Assembly (NCBI RefSeq): GCF_031082295.1 | Contig: NZ_JAVHLD010000005.1 | Span: forward strand, 1-64,000 | Length of the DNA: 64,000 bases | Reading direction: 5' to 3' | Source of the DNA: Humidesulfovibrio sp. | Lineage (GTDB): Bacteria > Desulfobacterota > Desulfovibrionia > Desulfovibrionales > Desulfovibrionaceae | In this document: positions 47,600 through 55,320 of the stretch, piece by piece | Layout of the letters: the number at the start of each line of letters is the position of its first letter | Position numbering within the stretch: the first letter of the stretch is position 1 | The notes under the pieces: model-generated | Told to the model about the DNA's origin: nothing | The model's database searches: none | The model's input: the letters and a program-made list of their open reading frames with translations, nothing else | Translations under genes and position numbers: made by a program

Positions 47600-47751
47600 A
47601 GCGTTTTTTTCGATCAATAGGCGCAACCCACCGGATTCTCCTGGCATTAGTTTTAAGTGCCAGAGCTGTCATTTCAGGCGTCCTCGCTTCCTTTTATCAC
47701 GAAATCTGCTATGACGTATTTTGAATCGTCAGGGGATGAGAGGAGGACGCC

Positions 47752-48432
47752 ATGGGGAATGAGACGAGCCAGGGAAGGAACGTGTTCGTTCTGACCGACA
47801 AACCCTGGGACTACGACCAGGACATGCGGCGGCTGGGGCTGACGCCAATCTATGCGCCTTCTTCGGCCCGCCTGTTGGAGCAATTGCAACAAGAGCTTTC
47901 CAGCGGCCTCGTGCTTGAGGTGGACAAGGTCATGCGGTCGTCCGGACCGGAGCGTGAACAGCTCTTCCAACTGGCCGACGTGTTTCCGGTGCTGCGCGTG
48001 CTGCGCCGGGGCCTGGACCGGGAGATGGTCTACCTGGACGACCCGGACGGGTTTTCGACGAAGGTCGAGGCTTTCCTCCCGCGTGAGGTGCGCCACAGCG
48101 GGCGCGTTCCGGTGCTGCTGCATGGGGTCATGGCCTCTGGAGCGGACGGCGACTTCTCTACGCCTTTGCAGGCGAGCATCCTTGATCTCTCTGACTGCGG
48201 CGGCTTCGTCAGCTGCAATGGCGACATCGGTGACGGCAACCAGGTGCTGCTTCGGATCGCGGAGATGGACGACCCCACGCCGGTGCTGGCGGGCATCCGC
48301 TGGCGCAGGACGAACGGCACGCGTGCGCGCCGAAACGGCATGGGTCTGCGATTCCTGAGCATTCGCTCCGGCCAGTTGCGCGAGTTGGCGGCCCGCTATC
48401 TTGGATCGCAGTCTGGCGCGTGCATGGCTTAG
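47752..48432 (+). CDS. PilZ-domain protein with receiver-like N-terminal domain (paralog 2)
   Basis: The protein has 226 residues and aligns end to end with the previous gene: NVFVLTDKPWDYDQDMRRLG, GLVLEVDKVMRSSGPEREQL, YLDDPDGFSTKVEAFLPREV, then the PilZ motifs RHSGRVPVLL and SILDLSDCGGFVSC. The pair arose by tandem duplication and has diverged mainly in loops. GAGGAGG precedes the ATG. Its stop overlaps the stop of the convergent hemerythrin gene (TTAG shared). Confidence 0.85.
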   Translation: MGNETSQGRNVFVLTDKPWDYDQDMRRLGLTPIYAPSSARLLEQLQQELSSGLVLEVDKVMRSSGPEREQLFQLADVFPVLRVLRRGLDREMVYLDDPDGFSTKVEAFLPREVRHSGRVPVLLHGVMASGADGDFSTPLQASILDLSDCGGFVSCNGDIGDGNQVLLRIAEMDDPTPVLAGIRWRRTNGTRARRNGMGLRFLSIRSGQLRELAARYLGSQSGACMA

Positions 48433-48893
48433 GCTGGCTTTCCTTTGCGCTCGCGCAGGAACTGGGCGTAGTCCTGGTCGGCGGTCAGAATGTGCTCGCC
48501 CCACCAGGTGGCGAGATACTCGTTGATGTGGGTGGCGCAGGCCAGGAAGCCTTCCTGCCCGGCCTTGTCGGCCTTGGCCAGCTCCACGTGCAGCTCCGCG
48601 GTGAACTGCTGCAGGCTGCGCAGGAAAAGGTCGTGCTGGCTCATGTGTCCGTATATCCGGGGATACCCGTACTTGAGCAGCAGGGTCTCCTCAGTGTGGA
48701 AATGCTTGAACGCGTAAGCGCGCATGTCGTAGATCAGATGAATGACGTCCGCCAGCTTGATGGGCTTGTTTCGAGCTGACTCGCAGAGCGTGGCCGAGTT
48801 GAGGCAAAGGTCGAAGAAGCCTTTGTGCTGCTCGTCGATGACGTCGACATCGAGCAGGTACTCCGGTTTCCACAGGTTCACTGGCGTGTCCAT
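48429..48893 (-). CDS. Bacteriohemerythrin
   Basis: The protein has 154 residues from ATG 48893 with GGAGGGG upstream. Ligands of the non-heme diiron site are visible in order: His in VDVIDEQHKGFFDLC, HFHTEETLLLKYGY (His and Glu), MSQHDLFLRSLQQF, and HINEYLATWWGEHILTADQD (His and Asp). Stand-alone hemerythrins bind O2 reversibly in microaerobic or oxygen-stressed anaerobes. It is cytoplasmic and transcribed alone; the longer in-frame ORF upstream is noise within the deacetylase region. Confidence 0.93.
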   Translation of the reverse strand: MDTPVNLWKPEYLLDVDVIDEQHKGFFDLCLNSATLCESARNKPIKLADVIHLIYDMRAYAFKHFHTEETLLLKYGYPRIYGHMSQHDLFLRSLQQFTAELHVELAKADKAGQEGFLACATHINEYLATWWGEHILTADQDYAQFLRERKGKPA

Positions 48894-49052
48894 CTGTCCC
48901 CTCCTTCCGTGCGGTTGCAAGCGGTCGTGAGAGTGTAATGCAACACTCTCAGCGTGCTGACAAGCCGCAAGCGGCCTTTGCCGTTGCCTTGACTGGCTGT
49001 TCCTGAGAAGGTGGAGCGCCTCAGGCCCCGCACCACCCAGGAGCTTTGCCAA

Positions 49053-50147
49053 ATGAAAACACCCGCCCTTGCCCTGAAGTGTGTCCTGTCCCTGCTCCTC
49101 TGGGGAGCGCTGGCCGCAACTCCCGCCGCGGCGGCGGAACCTGCCGCAAGTTTCGGCTCCGCCGCGCTGCTGCACGGCCTCTGGACGTCCGCCCAATTGG
49201 CCGGGACCGAGGCCGACCGGAGCATCGGCGCGGTGACGGCCCCGGACACCACCCCGCCGCCCACGCTGCCGCCGGAACAGATGGACCAGCTGGCCCTGCC
49301 GCCGGTGCGGCCGGAACTGCGCGGGGTCATCCGCCGGGTGAGGGTGAGCCCCGATGGCCCGGGAGGCGGCCGCAAGGTGGTGGCCCTGACCTTCGACCTC
49401 TGCGAGCGCGCCAACAACGTGGCCGGGTACGACAACCGCATCATCAACCTGCTGCGGGCCGGGGGGCACAAGGCCACCTTCTTCGCGGGGGGCAAGTGGA
49501 TGCGCTCGCACCCGGAAAAGGCCATGCAGCTCATGGCCGACCCGCGCTTTGAGCTGGGCAGCCACACCTGGACCCACGGCAACCTGGCGCTCATGGACCA
49601 GGCGCAGATCCGCGCGCAGATGGAGCCGACCCAGGTCCAGTACGCGCTGCTGCGCCAGGAGCTCGGCCGCCGGGCCGAGGCCAGGGCTTTAGGCGCCCAG
49701 ATGGCCCTGGTGCCGAAGGCCCTGCCCTTCATGCGCCTGCCCTATGGCCGCAGCTCGGCGCTGGCGCTGGAGGAACTGGCGCGGTCCGGGTACCCGGCCA
49801 TCCAGTGGGATGTTGAGGGGGAGCGCGACGAGGAAGTGCACTCCCCGGCGAGCATCGCGCGCACCGGTCTTTCGCTCATCCGGTCCGGCTCCATCGTGCT
49901 CATGCACGCCAACGCCGTGCCGGAGAAGACCTTCGCGGTCCTGCCCCGGGTGCTGAAGGGACTGCGCAAGCGCGGTTTCGAGCTGGTGACGGTGAGTGAG
50001 CTTTTGCGGCTGGGGCCGGTGGAAACGGTGGCGGAAGGGTATTTCAGCGAACCGGGCGACAACCTGCAGTACGACGCGCTCTTCCCGGGCAAGGGCACGC
50101 TCAAGCCCGATCGCACCCGGCCCTTCACCACGGTGCCGGTGCCCTGA
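49053..50147 (+). CDS. Secreted polysaccharide deacetylase (NodB homology)
   Basis: The protein has 364 residues. MKTPALALKCVLSLLLWGAL ending AAA is a signal peptide. The NodB domain shows VVALTFDLCERANNVAGYDN (motif 1, with TFD but Leu-Cys instead of the usual second Asp), GHKATFFAGGKWMRSHPEKA, FELGSHTWTHGNLALMD (motif 2 HxxxH), FMRLPYGRSSALALEELARS (motif 3) and IVLMHANAVPEKTFAVLPRV. It is likely a periplasmic or exported deacetylase acting on an N-acetylated glycan. Because motif 1 has one Asp instead of two, activity is not certain. AGGAG lies 9 nt before the ATG. Confidence 0.87.
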   Translation: MKTPALALKCVLSLLLWGALAATPAAAAEPAASFGSAALLHGLWTSAQLAGTEADRSIGAVTAPDTTPPPTLPPEQMDQLALPPVRPELRGVIRRVRVSPDGPGGGRKVVALTFDLCERANNVAGYDNRIINLLRAGGHKATFFAGGKWMRSHPEKAMQLMADPRFELGSHTWTHGNLALMDQAQIRAQMEPTQVQYALLRQELGRRAEARALGAQMALVPKALPFMRLPYGRSSALALEELARSGYPAIQWDVEGERDEEVHSPASIARTGLSLIRSGSIVLMHANAVPEKTFAVLPRVLKGLRKRGFELVTVSELLRLGPVETVAEGYFSEPGDNLQYDALFPGKGTLKPDRTRPFTTVPVP

Positions 50148-50159
50148 GGCCGGAGCGGT

Positions 50160-52796
50160 CTACCCGGCCGGGAACTCCTGCCCGACCTTGATCAGGTGCG
50201 CGGCGAGCGGTGAGATGGGCTCGTTCACGGCGCGCACCAGGTTCACCGGGCTCATGTACTCGTTCGACCAGTCAAAGGTCAGGCGCACGCCGTTCTGGCC
50301 TTCCAGCACGGCCTCGGCCAGCAGCTTGCGCACGTCGGTGGGCTTGGGGCCGTTCTTGCTCTTGCGCTCCACCACGCAGGTGTCCTTCCGCAGCAGCTCG
50401 GCCCAGTGGCCCAGCCAGCGCGACACGTCCTCGGACTCGCCGGTGTAGCGCACCAGGAAGCGCTCGCGCACGGGCTGCTTGCTGCGCTCCGTCACGCCCA
50501 TGGGCTCGATGCGGATGGGCATGAGCCCGTCGGGCATCTGCGCGGCCAGGGTGTCCAGCACGAATTCCGGCGCCAGCTTCTCGCGCAGGGTCAGGGTGAA
50601 CCACTCGGCCATGCTCTCCACGCCCACGGGCAGGGCGCGGCCAAAGGAGATGCGCGGCATGGGGTGGAAGCCCGCGCTGAAGGACAGGGGGAAACGCGCG
50701 CGGCGCAGCGCCCGTTCGAGGATGCTCTGCAACTCGAGCTGGCTCAGGTACGCGGCCTCGTTCAGCTTCTCGTACCAGATGCGGTACTGGGCCTGGCGCT
50801 CAGACAGGTCGAGCTTGCGCTCGGCGTCCTCGGCCACGAGGCTCGCCGTTTCCGCGGCAGCCGCGGCCTTGCGCTCGGCCTGTTCCGCCGGGGTTTCCGA
50901 GGCCAGGCTCGCGGCCTCTTCCTGGTCGCGACGGGCAAAGACCAGGCGCGGGCGGATGTCGTCGCCCCCGCCCTGTCCCGCCAGGCGCGACACGCGGCCC
51001 TCGTGCCCGCACACGCCGCAGTTGCGGCAGGCCCCGTAGCGGCAGTCCTCGGTGAGCTTTCCGGCCAGGGCGCGCCCAAGCTCGGTGCGCAGAAAGTCCT
51101 TGGACACGCCGCAGTCCAGGTGGTCCCAGGGCAGGGGCGCGCCCGGGTCGCGCGGGGCCTGGTATTCCTCGGGCGTCAGGCCGTGCTCGGCCAGCGCCTC
51201 TAGGTACGGCTCAAGCCGCAGGTGGTCGCGCCAGCTGGAGAACAGCGCGCCCTTGCGGTAGGCGCTCTCGATGACCGGGCCGAGGCGGCGGTCGCCGCGC
51301 GAGAACACGCCCTCAAGGTAGCTCATCTCCGGCTGGTGGAACTTCAGCGTGATGCGCTTGTGCGGCCTGAGCGCGTCCTTGATGCGGTAGACGCGGCGGC
51401 GGATCTCGTCCATGCCGATCTGCCCGGCCCACTGGAACGGGGTGTGCGTCTTGGGCACGAAGGGCGACACCGCCGCCGTGACCTGCAGGCGCTTCACGTG
51501 GCGTCCGGCGGCATCGCGCACCTTGACGCAGAGGTCGGCGATGGCGTCCAGGTCCTCGTCGGTTTCGGTGGGCAGGCCGATCATGAAATAGAGCTTCACC
51601 TGCTGCCAGCCGTGCTCGAACAGGGTGCGCACGTGCTCGATGAGCGCCTCTTCGGTGACGCCCTTGTTGATGACGTCGCGCAGGCGCTGGCTGCCCGCCT
51701 CGGGCGCGAGGGTGACGCCGGTGCGGCGGATGCTGGCCATGCGGCCCATGATGCGCTCGGACAGGGAGCCAACGCGCAGGCTCGGCAGGGAGATGGTGAC
51801 CTGCTCGGCGGCGCAGCGCGAGAAGGTGGTTTCGAACAGCGCCTCCAGGGCGGAGTAGTCACCCGTGGACAGCGAGAGCATGGACACTTCCTCGAAGCCC
51901 GTGGCGCTGATGGCCTCCACAAGCTGGACGTCCAGGCGCTCCGGGCTCTTCTCGCGCACCGGGCGGTAGACCATGCCCGCGTGGCAGAAGCGGCAGCCGC
52001 GGGTGCAGCCGCGCGCCAGCTCCAGGGTGTAGCGGTCGTGGATGGCCTGGCCGAAGGGCACTGCCGGGGAGGTGGGGAAGGGCGCGTCGGCGATGTCGGG
52101 CACCAGGGCCTTTCGCACGCGCTCGTAGCCGGGCAGCAGCGGGCGCAGCGGCTGGTCCGGGCCGTCCCACGCGAACAGGCTCGGCACGTAGACGCCGGGC
52201 AGGGCGGTGAGCTGGCGCAGCAGCTCGGCCTTGGGGGTTCCGGCCTGGCGGGCGGCTGCCACGGCTTCCAGAATCTCCGGCAGCGCCACCTCGCCGTCGC
52301 CCAGCACAAGCAGGTCCATGTACTCGGCGATGGGCTCGGGGTCGAAGCAGGCTCCGCCCCCGGCCATGATGAGCGGCCAGTCTCCGCCGTCCTCCTTGGC
52401 AGCGAGCCTTTCGGCCGCGCGCAGCGGAATCTGCGCCAGGTCGAGCATGTACAGGATGTTGGTGTAGCAGAGCTCGTGGGTCAGGCTGAAGGCCACCGCG
52501 TCCATCTGCGTGAGCGGCGTGTCGGTCTCCATGGTGGCGAGCTTGGCGTTGTGCTCGCGCAGGATGGCGGCCGTCTCCTGGCAGGGGGCGTACACGCGTT
52601 CGGCCTGCATGCCTTCGCGCTCGTTCACAGCCTGGGTCAGGATCTTCTGGCCCAGGTAGCTCATGCCGACCTCGTAGAGGTCCGGGAAGGCCAGGGCCGC
52701 GCGAACGCGAAGGCTCGCCGGGTCCTTGCGCACGGTGCCCCACTCGTTGCCGAGGTAGCGGCTGGGACGGGGCAGCAGAGGCAAGAGTTCCTTCAC
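50160..52796 (-). CDS. TIGR03960-type radical SAM protein fused to DUF2344
   Basis: The protein has 878 residues. The N-terminal 250 residues resemble a B12-binding-type domain (AALAFPDLYEVGMSYLGQKI, WPLIMAGGGACFDPEPIAEY). The radical SAM motif CxxxCxxC is at 264-271 in ARGCTRGCRFCHAGMVYRPV. A C-x4-C-x2-C-x2-C set near residue 600 (EDCRYGACRNCGVCG) may bind an auxiliary cluster. The C-terminal 230 residues are DUF2344 (YRIWYEKLNEAAYLSQLELQ, FPLSFSAGFHPMPRISFGRA). The fusion is typical of many anaerobes, often near RNase E/G genes, but the reaction is unknown. It converges with the deacetylase gene with 12 nt between the stops. Confidence 0.9.
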   Translation of the reverse strand: MKELLPLLPRPSRYLGNEWGTVRKDPASLRVRAALAFPDLYEVGMSYLGQKILTQAVNEREGMQAERVYAPCQETAAILREHNAKLATMETDTPLTQMDAVAFSLTHELCYTNILYMLDLAQIPLRAAERLAAKEDGGDWPLIMAGGGACFDPEPIAEYMDLLVLGDGEVALPEILEAVAAARQAGTPKAELLRQLTALPGVYVPSLFAWDGPDQPLRPLLPGYERVRKALVPDIADAPFPTSPAVPFGQAIHDRYTLELARGCTRGCRFCHAGMVYRPVREKSPERLDVQLVEAISATGFEEVSMLSLSTGDYSALEALFETTFSRCAAEQVTISLPSLRVGSLSERIMGRMASIRRTGVTLAPEAGSQRLRDVINKGVTEEALIEHVRTLFEHGWQQVKLYFMIGLPTETDEDLDAIADLCVKVRDAAGRHVKRLQVTAAVSPFVPKTHTPFQWAGQIGMDEIRRRVYRIKDALRPHKRITLKFHQPEMSYLEGVFSRGDRRLGPVIESAYRKGALFSSWRDHLRLEPYLEALAEHGLTPEEYQAPRDPGAPLPWDHLDCGVSKDFLRTELGRALAGKLTEDCRYGACRNCGVCGHEGRVSRLAGQGGGDDIRPRLVFARRDQEEAASLASETPAEQAERKAAAAAETASLVAEDAERKLDLSERQAQYRIWYEKLNEAAYLSQLELQSILERALRRARFPLSFSAGFHPMPRISFGRALPVGVESMAEWFTLTLREKLAPEFVLDTLAAQMPDGLMPIRIEPMGVTERSKQPVRERFLVRYTGESEDVSRWLGHWAELLRKDTCVVERKSKNGPKPTDVRKLLAEAVLEGQNGVRLTFDWSNEYMSPVNLVRAVNEPISPLAAHLIKVGQEFPAG

Positions 52797-52845
52797 GCGG
52801 GCTCCTTGGGCTTTTTTGGATGCTGTGTTTCTGGAAACAGGAAAC

Positions 52846-52876
52846 GGGGCGGCAGGACCGTTTGGCCCACCGCCCC
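52846..52876 (-). terminator. Hairpin, probable terminator of the small minus-strand gene
   Basis: A 7-bp GGGGCGG/CCGCCCC stem (52846-52852 with 52870-52876) has an inner 5-bp stem and is followed on the minus strand by GTTTCCTGTTTCC. It lies between the 103-residue gene and the radical SAM gene. Confidence 0.6.
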
Positions 52877-52914
52877 GGTCATGGACGAGAAGCGTTCAGG
52901 CTGGTGTGCCGAAC

Positions 52915-53226
52915 CTATTTGAGCAGGCTGGAGATGCTGCCGCCGCCGGGAGCGGAGAGCGTCAGGCTGCTCGCGGCCTCCAGGTACTTGGTCTTCAGCT
53001 CCTCCGGGGCTTTCTTGTACTCGTAGAGCACGTGGGCCGTGGAGATTTCGCCGGTGATCTCCTGCTCAAAGGGGTAGCCGAAGGGAAGCAGCATCATCTG
53101 CACGCCCTGCTGGCTGGGGACGGTCTGAAGCACGGCAGGGTCGGTGATGGTCTTGCCGTCCGCGCTCCACTTGCCGATGACGGATTCGCCGTTGATGAGC
53201 TTCACGAGCCGGATATCGTAGGGCAT
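52915..53226 (-). CDS. Conserved small protein of unknown function
   Basis: The protein has 103 residues and no signal or TM segment. The first half (YDIRLVKLINGESVIGKWSA, TITDPAVLQTVPSQQGVQMM, LLPFGYPFEQEITGEIS) suggests a small beta-barrel such as an Sm-like fold; the second half is helical (VLYEYKKAPEELKTKYLEAA). I cannot name a family with confidence. A ribosome binding site (AAGGAGTC) precedes the ATG, and codon use matches its neighbours, so it is a real gene. It is transcribed away from the lipoprotein gene at 53332. Confidence 0.75.
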   Translation of the reverse strand: MPYDIRLVKLINGESVIGKWSADGKTITDPAVLQTVPSQQGVQMMLLPFGYPFEQEITGEISTAHVLYEYKKAPEELKTKYLEAASSLTLSAPGGGSISSLLK

Positions 53227-53331
53227 GGAATGACTCCTTGGTTTTGGTGAGGCGGAAGGTAGGGGCTCGGGCCTGCCCTGTCAAGGGATGCGCCCTTGCC
53301 AGGAACCCGCGACCAAGGGTAGGGTGGAGGC

Positions 53332-54024
53332 ATGTATCGCCTGAAAACGCACGTTCCGCTTCGCCTGGCCACGCTGGCGCTGGTGTTGCTGTTGCCGCTG
53401 CTTCTGCAGGGCTGCTGGACTTTGGAGCACTACATGGTGCGGGTGCGCATCGAGGTCGATGGCAGCTACAAGTATTTTGCGGAGGGCTCGGCCTCGCACT
53501 CGGAGACGGTCTTCGCCCTGCGGCGCGCGCAGTATGAGGCCAAGGCCGGCAAGACCAAGGCTGGCGAAGCCAAGGGGGGCGGCCACAAGTCCGAGGAGCC
53601 CAACAAGGCGCAGAACGAGTCGGCGACTTCCTTCGCCAAGGACCTGGCCCAGGCGCGCAAGGACCCGCGCGTGCATGACCTGGTGGACATCGGGGGGGGG
53701 CGCGTGCGCTTCGCGATCTCCGGCAAGGGAACCATCTCCGGCGGGGAGATTATATTTATGGAGCGCGAGTCACCCTTGTCCTACGCGCAAGGTCCGGGCG
53801 GCACCCTGAGCGTGCGGCTCAAGGACGCCGTGGTGGGGCGCAACGCGGAGGCCCTGGGGATCAAGTCCGTGGGCGACGTGAGCATCAAGCTTGCCGAAGG
53901 CATCCAGGTGCTGGAAAGCAACGCCGACAAGTCGCCCAGCGGCCCCGGCGGGGCGTACCGCTGGCATATCGAGAAGCCGGACCAGCCCGCGCCGCACCTT
54001 GTCTTGCGTCTGCCGAAGCAATGA
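53332..54024 (+). CDS. Predicted lipoprotein of unknown function
   Basis: The protein has 230 residues. LRLATLALVLLLPLLLQGCW is a lipoprotein signal with the lipid-modified cysteine near residue 28 (LLQGC). The mature part starts WTLEHYMVRVRIEVDGSYKY, has a Lys/Ala/Glu-rich linker (EAKAGKTKAGEAKGGGHKSE), and ends in a beta-rich region (RVRFAISGKGTISGGEIIFM, LSVRLKDAVVGRNAEALGIK). No named family is recognised. It may work with the divergent 103-residue gene. The next feature is the tRNA-Ala gene 88 nt downstream. Confidence 0.75.
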   Translation: MYRLKTHVPLRLATLALVLLLPLLLQGCWTLEHYMVRVRIEVDGSYKYFAEGSASHSETVFALRRAQYEAKAGKTKAGEAKGGGHKSEEPNKAQNESATSFAKDLAQARKDPRVHDLVDIGGGRVRFAISGKGTISGGEIIFMERESPLSYAQGPGGTLSVRLKDAVVGRNAEALGIKSVGDVSIKLAEGIQVLESNADKSPSGPGGAYRWHIEKPDQPAPHLVLRLPKQ

Positions 54025-54112
54025 TTCCTGTGTCGGGCGGCCTAAAAAAGTCTTGTCCGCCGGAAGGAAACGCGCTAAACGACTTTTCCGCGCCCGGCAA
54101 CGGGACGGCTTC

Positions 54113-54188
54113 GGGGACGTAGCTCAGCTGGGAGAGCGATGCGTTCGCAACGCATAGGCCAGGGGTTCAATCCCCCTCGTCTCCACCA
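54113..54188 (+). tRNA. tRNA-Ala(CGC), integration target of an island
   Basis: The 76-nt cloverleaf includes encoded CCA. The acceptor GGGGACG pairs with CGTCTCC and contains the G3-U70 pair that marks alanine tRNA. The anticodon stem ATGCG/CGCAT encloses TTCGCAA, giving anticodon CGC (decodes GCG). The T arm AGGGG/CCCCT surrounds TTCAATC, and the discriminator is A. Its 3' half from 54144 is repeated 7.9 kb downstream. Confidence 0.97.
54144..54173 (+). repeat. Left attachment repeat (attL) inside tRNA-Ala
   Basis: These 30 nt, from the anticodon loop to the T loop of the tRNA, are identical to 62051-62080. Both copies are in the same orientation, which fits site-specific integration of an element that restored the tRNA at its left junction. 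Confidence 0.9.
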
Positions 54189-54997
54189 AAGAAAACAATG
54201 GTTTACGGCAAAATGCTGTAAACCATTTTTTCGTTTTGCTACCTTATTGCTACCGGTGCAAAATGCATATGTGCCGAATGACCAAGCATGAGCGACCACG
54301 CTTTATCCCAAGAGGAGCTTACTCCTACTGCTTCGTGCGCAATGGTGACCGCTTTTATCCTTCAATCTAGCACAGCCTTGTCCATAATCCGGGGTGAAGA
54401 ACCCTTTGCGGGTTAACTTCTGGCGCTGGTCCATTGTCTTCCTGATGGCTCCTTGCTTTTCGACAGGCTTGTCGGACGACAAGGACGACCTCAAGGCCCA
54501 GGTTTAGGGGGGCAGGTCACTTTGAATGGGCCAGATTCCGGTGGACAGCTCAACCACGTCTTCTCCGTGGACCACGCGGAGTTAGTATTCAGTGAGATCT
54601 TTGCCCTGGAAACCCTCGATGTTAAATTCCGAAGGCAGATGGCTGTCAAGGGCCAGGGCCGAAGCCCACCGCCTGGGTCAGGCCTTGGAGAAGTGTCAAC
54701 CGCGAGACTCGCTACCCACTGGCTTCCCCACCAGGAGTCGACGTCCCTCAATGGATGTTGCGCCCTTGCCCTTACGGCCTGTCAACTCGAAGACCATCGA
54801 AATTTGGGGCTTTCCCCCATGTTCGGGACATACTCCCAATGTGCGCCATCCATTCTCCGCAACAAATCAGTGCATACCCCTATTTACCCGACAGGACTCC
54901 ACGCATACACGACACCATCATGGGAATCTCACCTAACGATACGGTTGCATCTTCCCTCTGCTGATTGGCGAGGATGCGGCACTTGGAGGGGGGCAAT
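54189..54997. other. Degenerate left end of the island, no intact gene
   Basis: Directly after the tRNA the text has two GCTACC-containing TTGCTACC-like words (54236-54257), a pattern often seen next to tRNA-targeting tyrosine integrases. A short frame from 54264 encodes MCRMTKHERPRFIPRGAYSY and stops after 34 residues; it could be the remnant of an integrase N-terminus, but this is weak. Other short frames on both strands show no recognisable protein. Codon use is not like the host's. I interpret the stretch as decayed mobile-element DNA. Confidence 0.5.
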
Positions 54998-55192
54998 ATG
55001 TCACGCGATGCTGAGTACGCGCAGAAGCAGTTCCATGCGGAAAAGGCCGAGCGAGCCAAAAGCGAGCAGGTAGACAATGAACTGCGCACATTGCGCAGCA
55101 AGGTGAAGGCCCTTGAGGAAAAGGTCTCCAAACTCTCAACGGAGCTTACAACGAGAAGGGTCATTGGAGAGAACAAGCGAGGCTTTTCCTGA
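54998..55192 (+). CDS. Small coiled-coil protein of unknown function
   Basis: ATG at 54998 has GGAGGGGG 5 nt upstream and gives 64 residues: MSRDAEYAQKQFHAEKAERA followed by heptads with VDNELRTLRSKVKALEEKVS and KLSTEL. The whole protein is probably one alpha-helical coiled coil, cytoplasmic. It is the first intact gene of the island and lies about 130 nt upstream of the glutamate-synthase-like gene. It may be a regulator or adaptor; no family is recognised. A longer TTG start at 54965 is possible but lacks a site. Confidence 0.55.
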   Translation: MSRDAEYAQKQFHAEKAERAKSEQVDNELRTLRSKVKALEEKVSKLSTELTTRRVIGENKRGFS

Positions 55193-55320
55193 ACGCAATA
55201 TGAGTGATGAAGAGCACTAGCGGTGCACTACATAGGGGGGCATTGCTCGGTTAATCACAGGAGCACGTGCCAAGGGCAAGGGCAAGATTATCTGACGGTA
55301 TCATTGTAACGGGAGGAAGT

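Noticed and set aside
54491-54751. 86-residue minus-strand ORF in the island left end
   Set aside because: No ribosome binding site, no similarity recognised, and odd composition; treated as decayed DNA.
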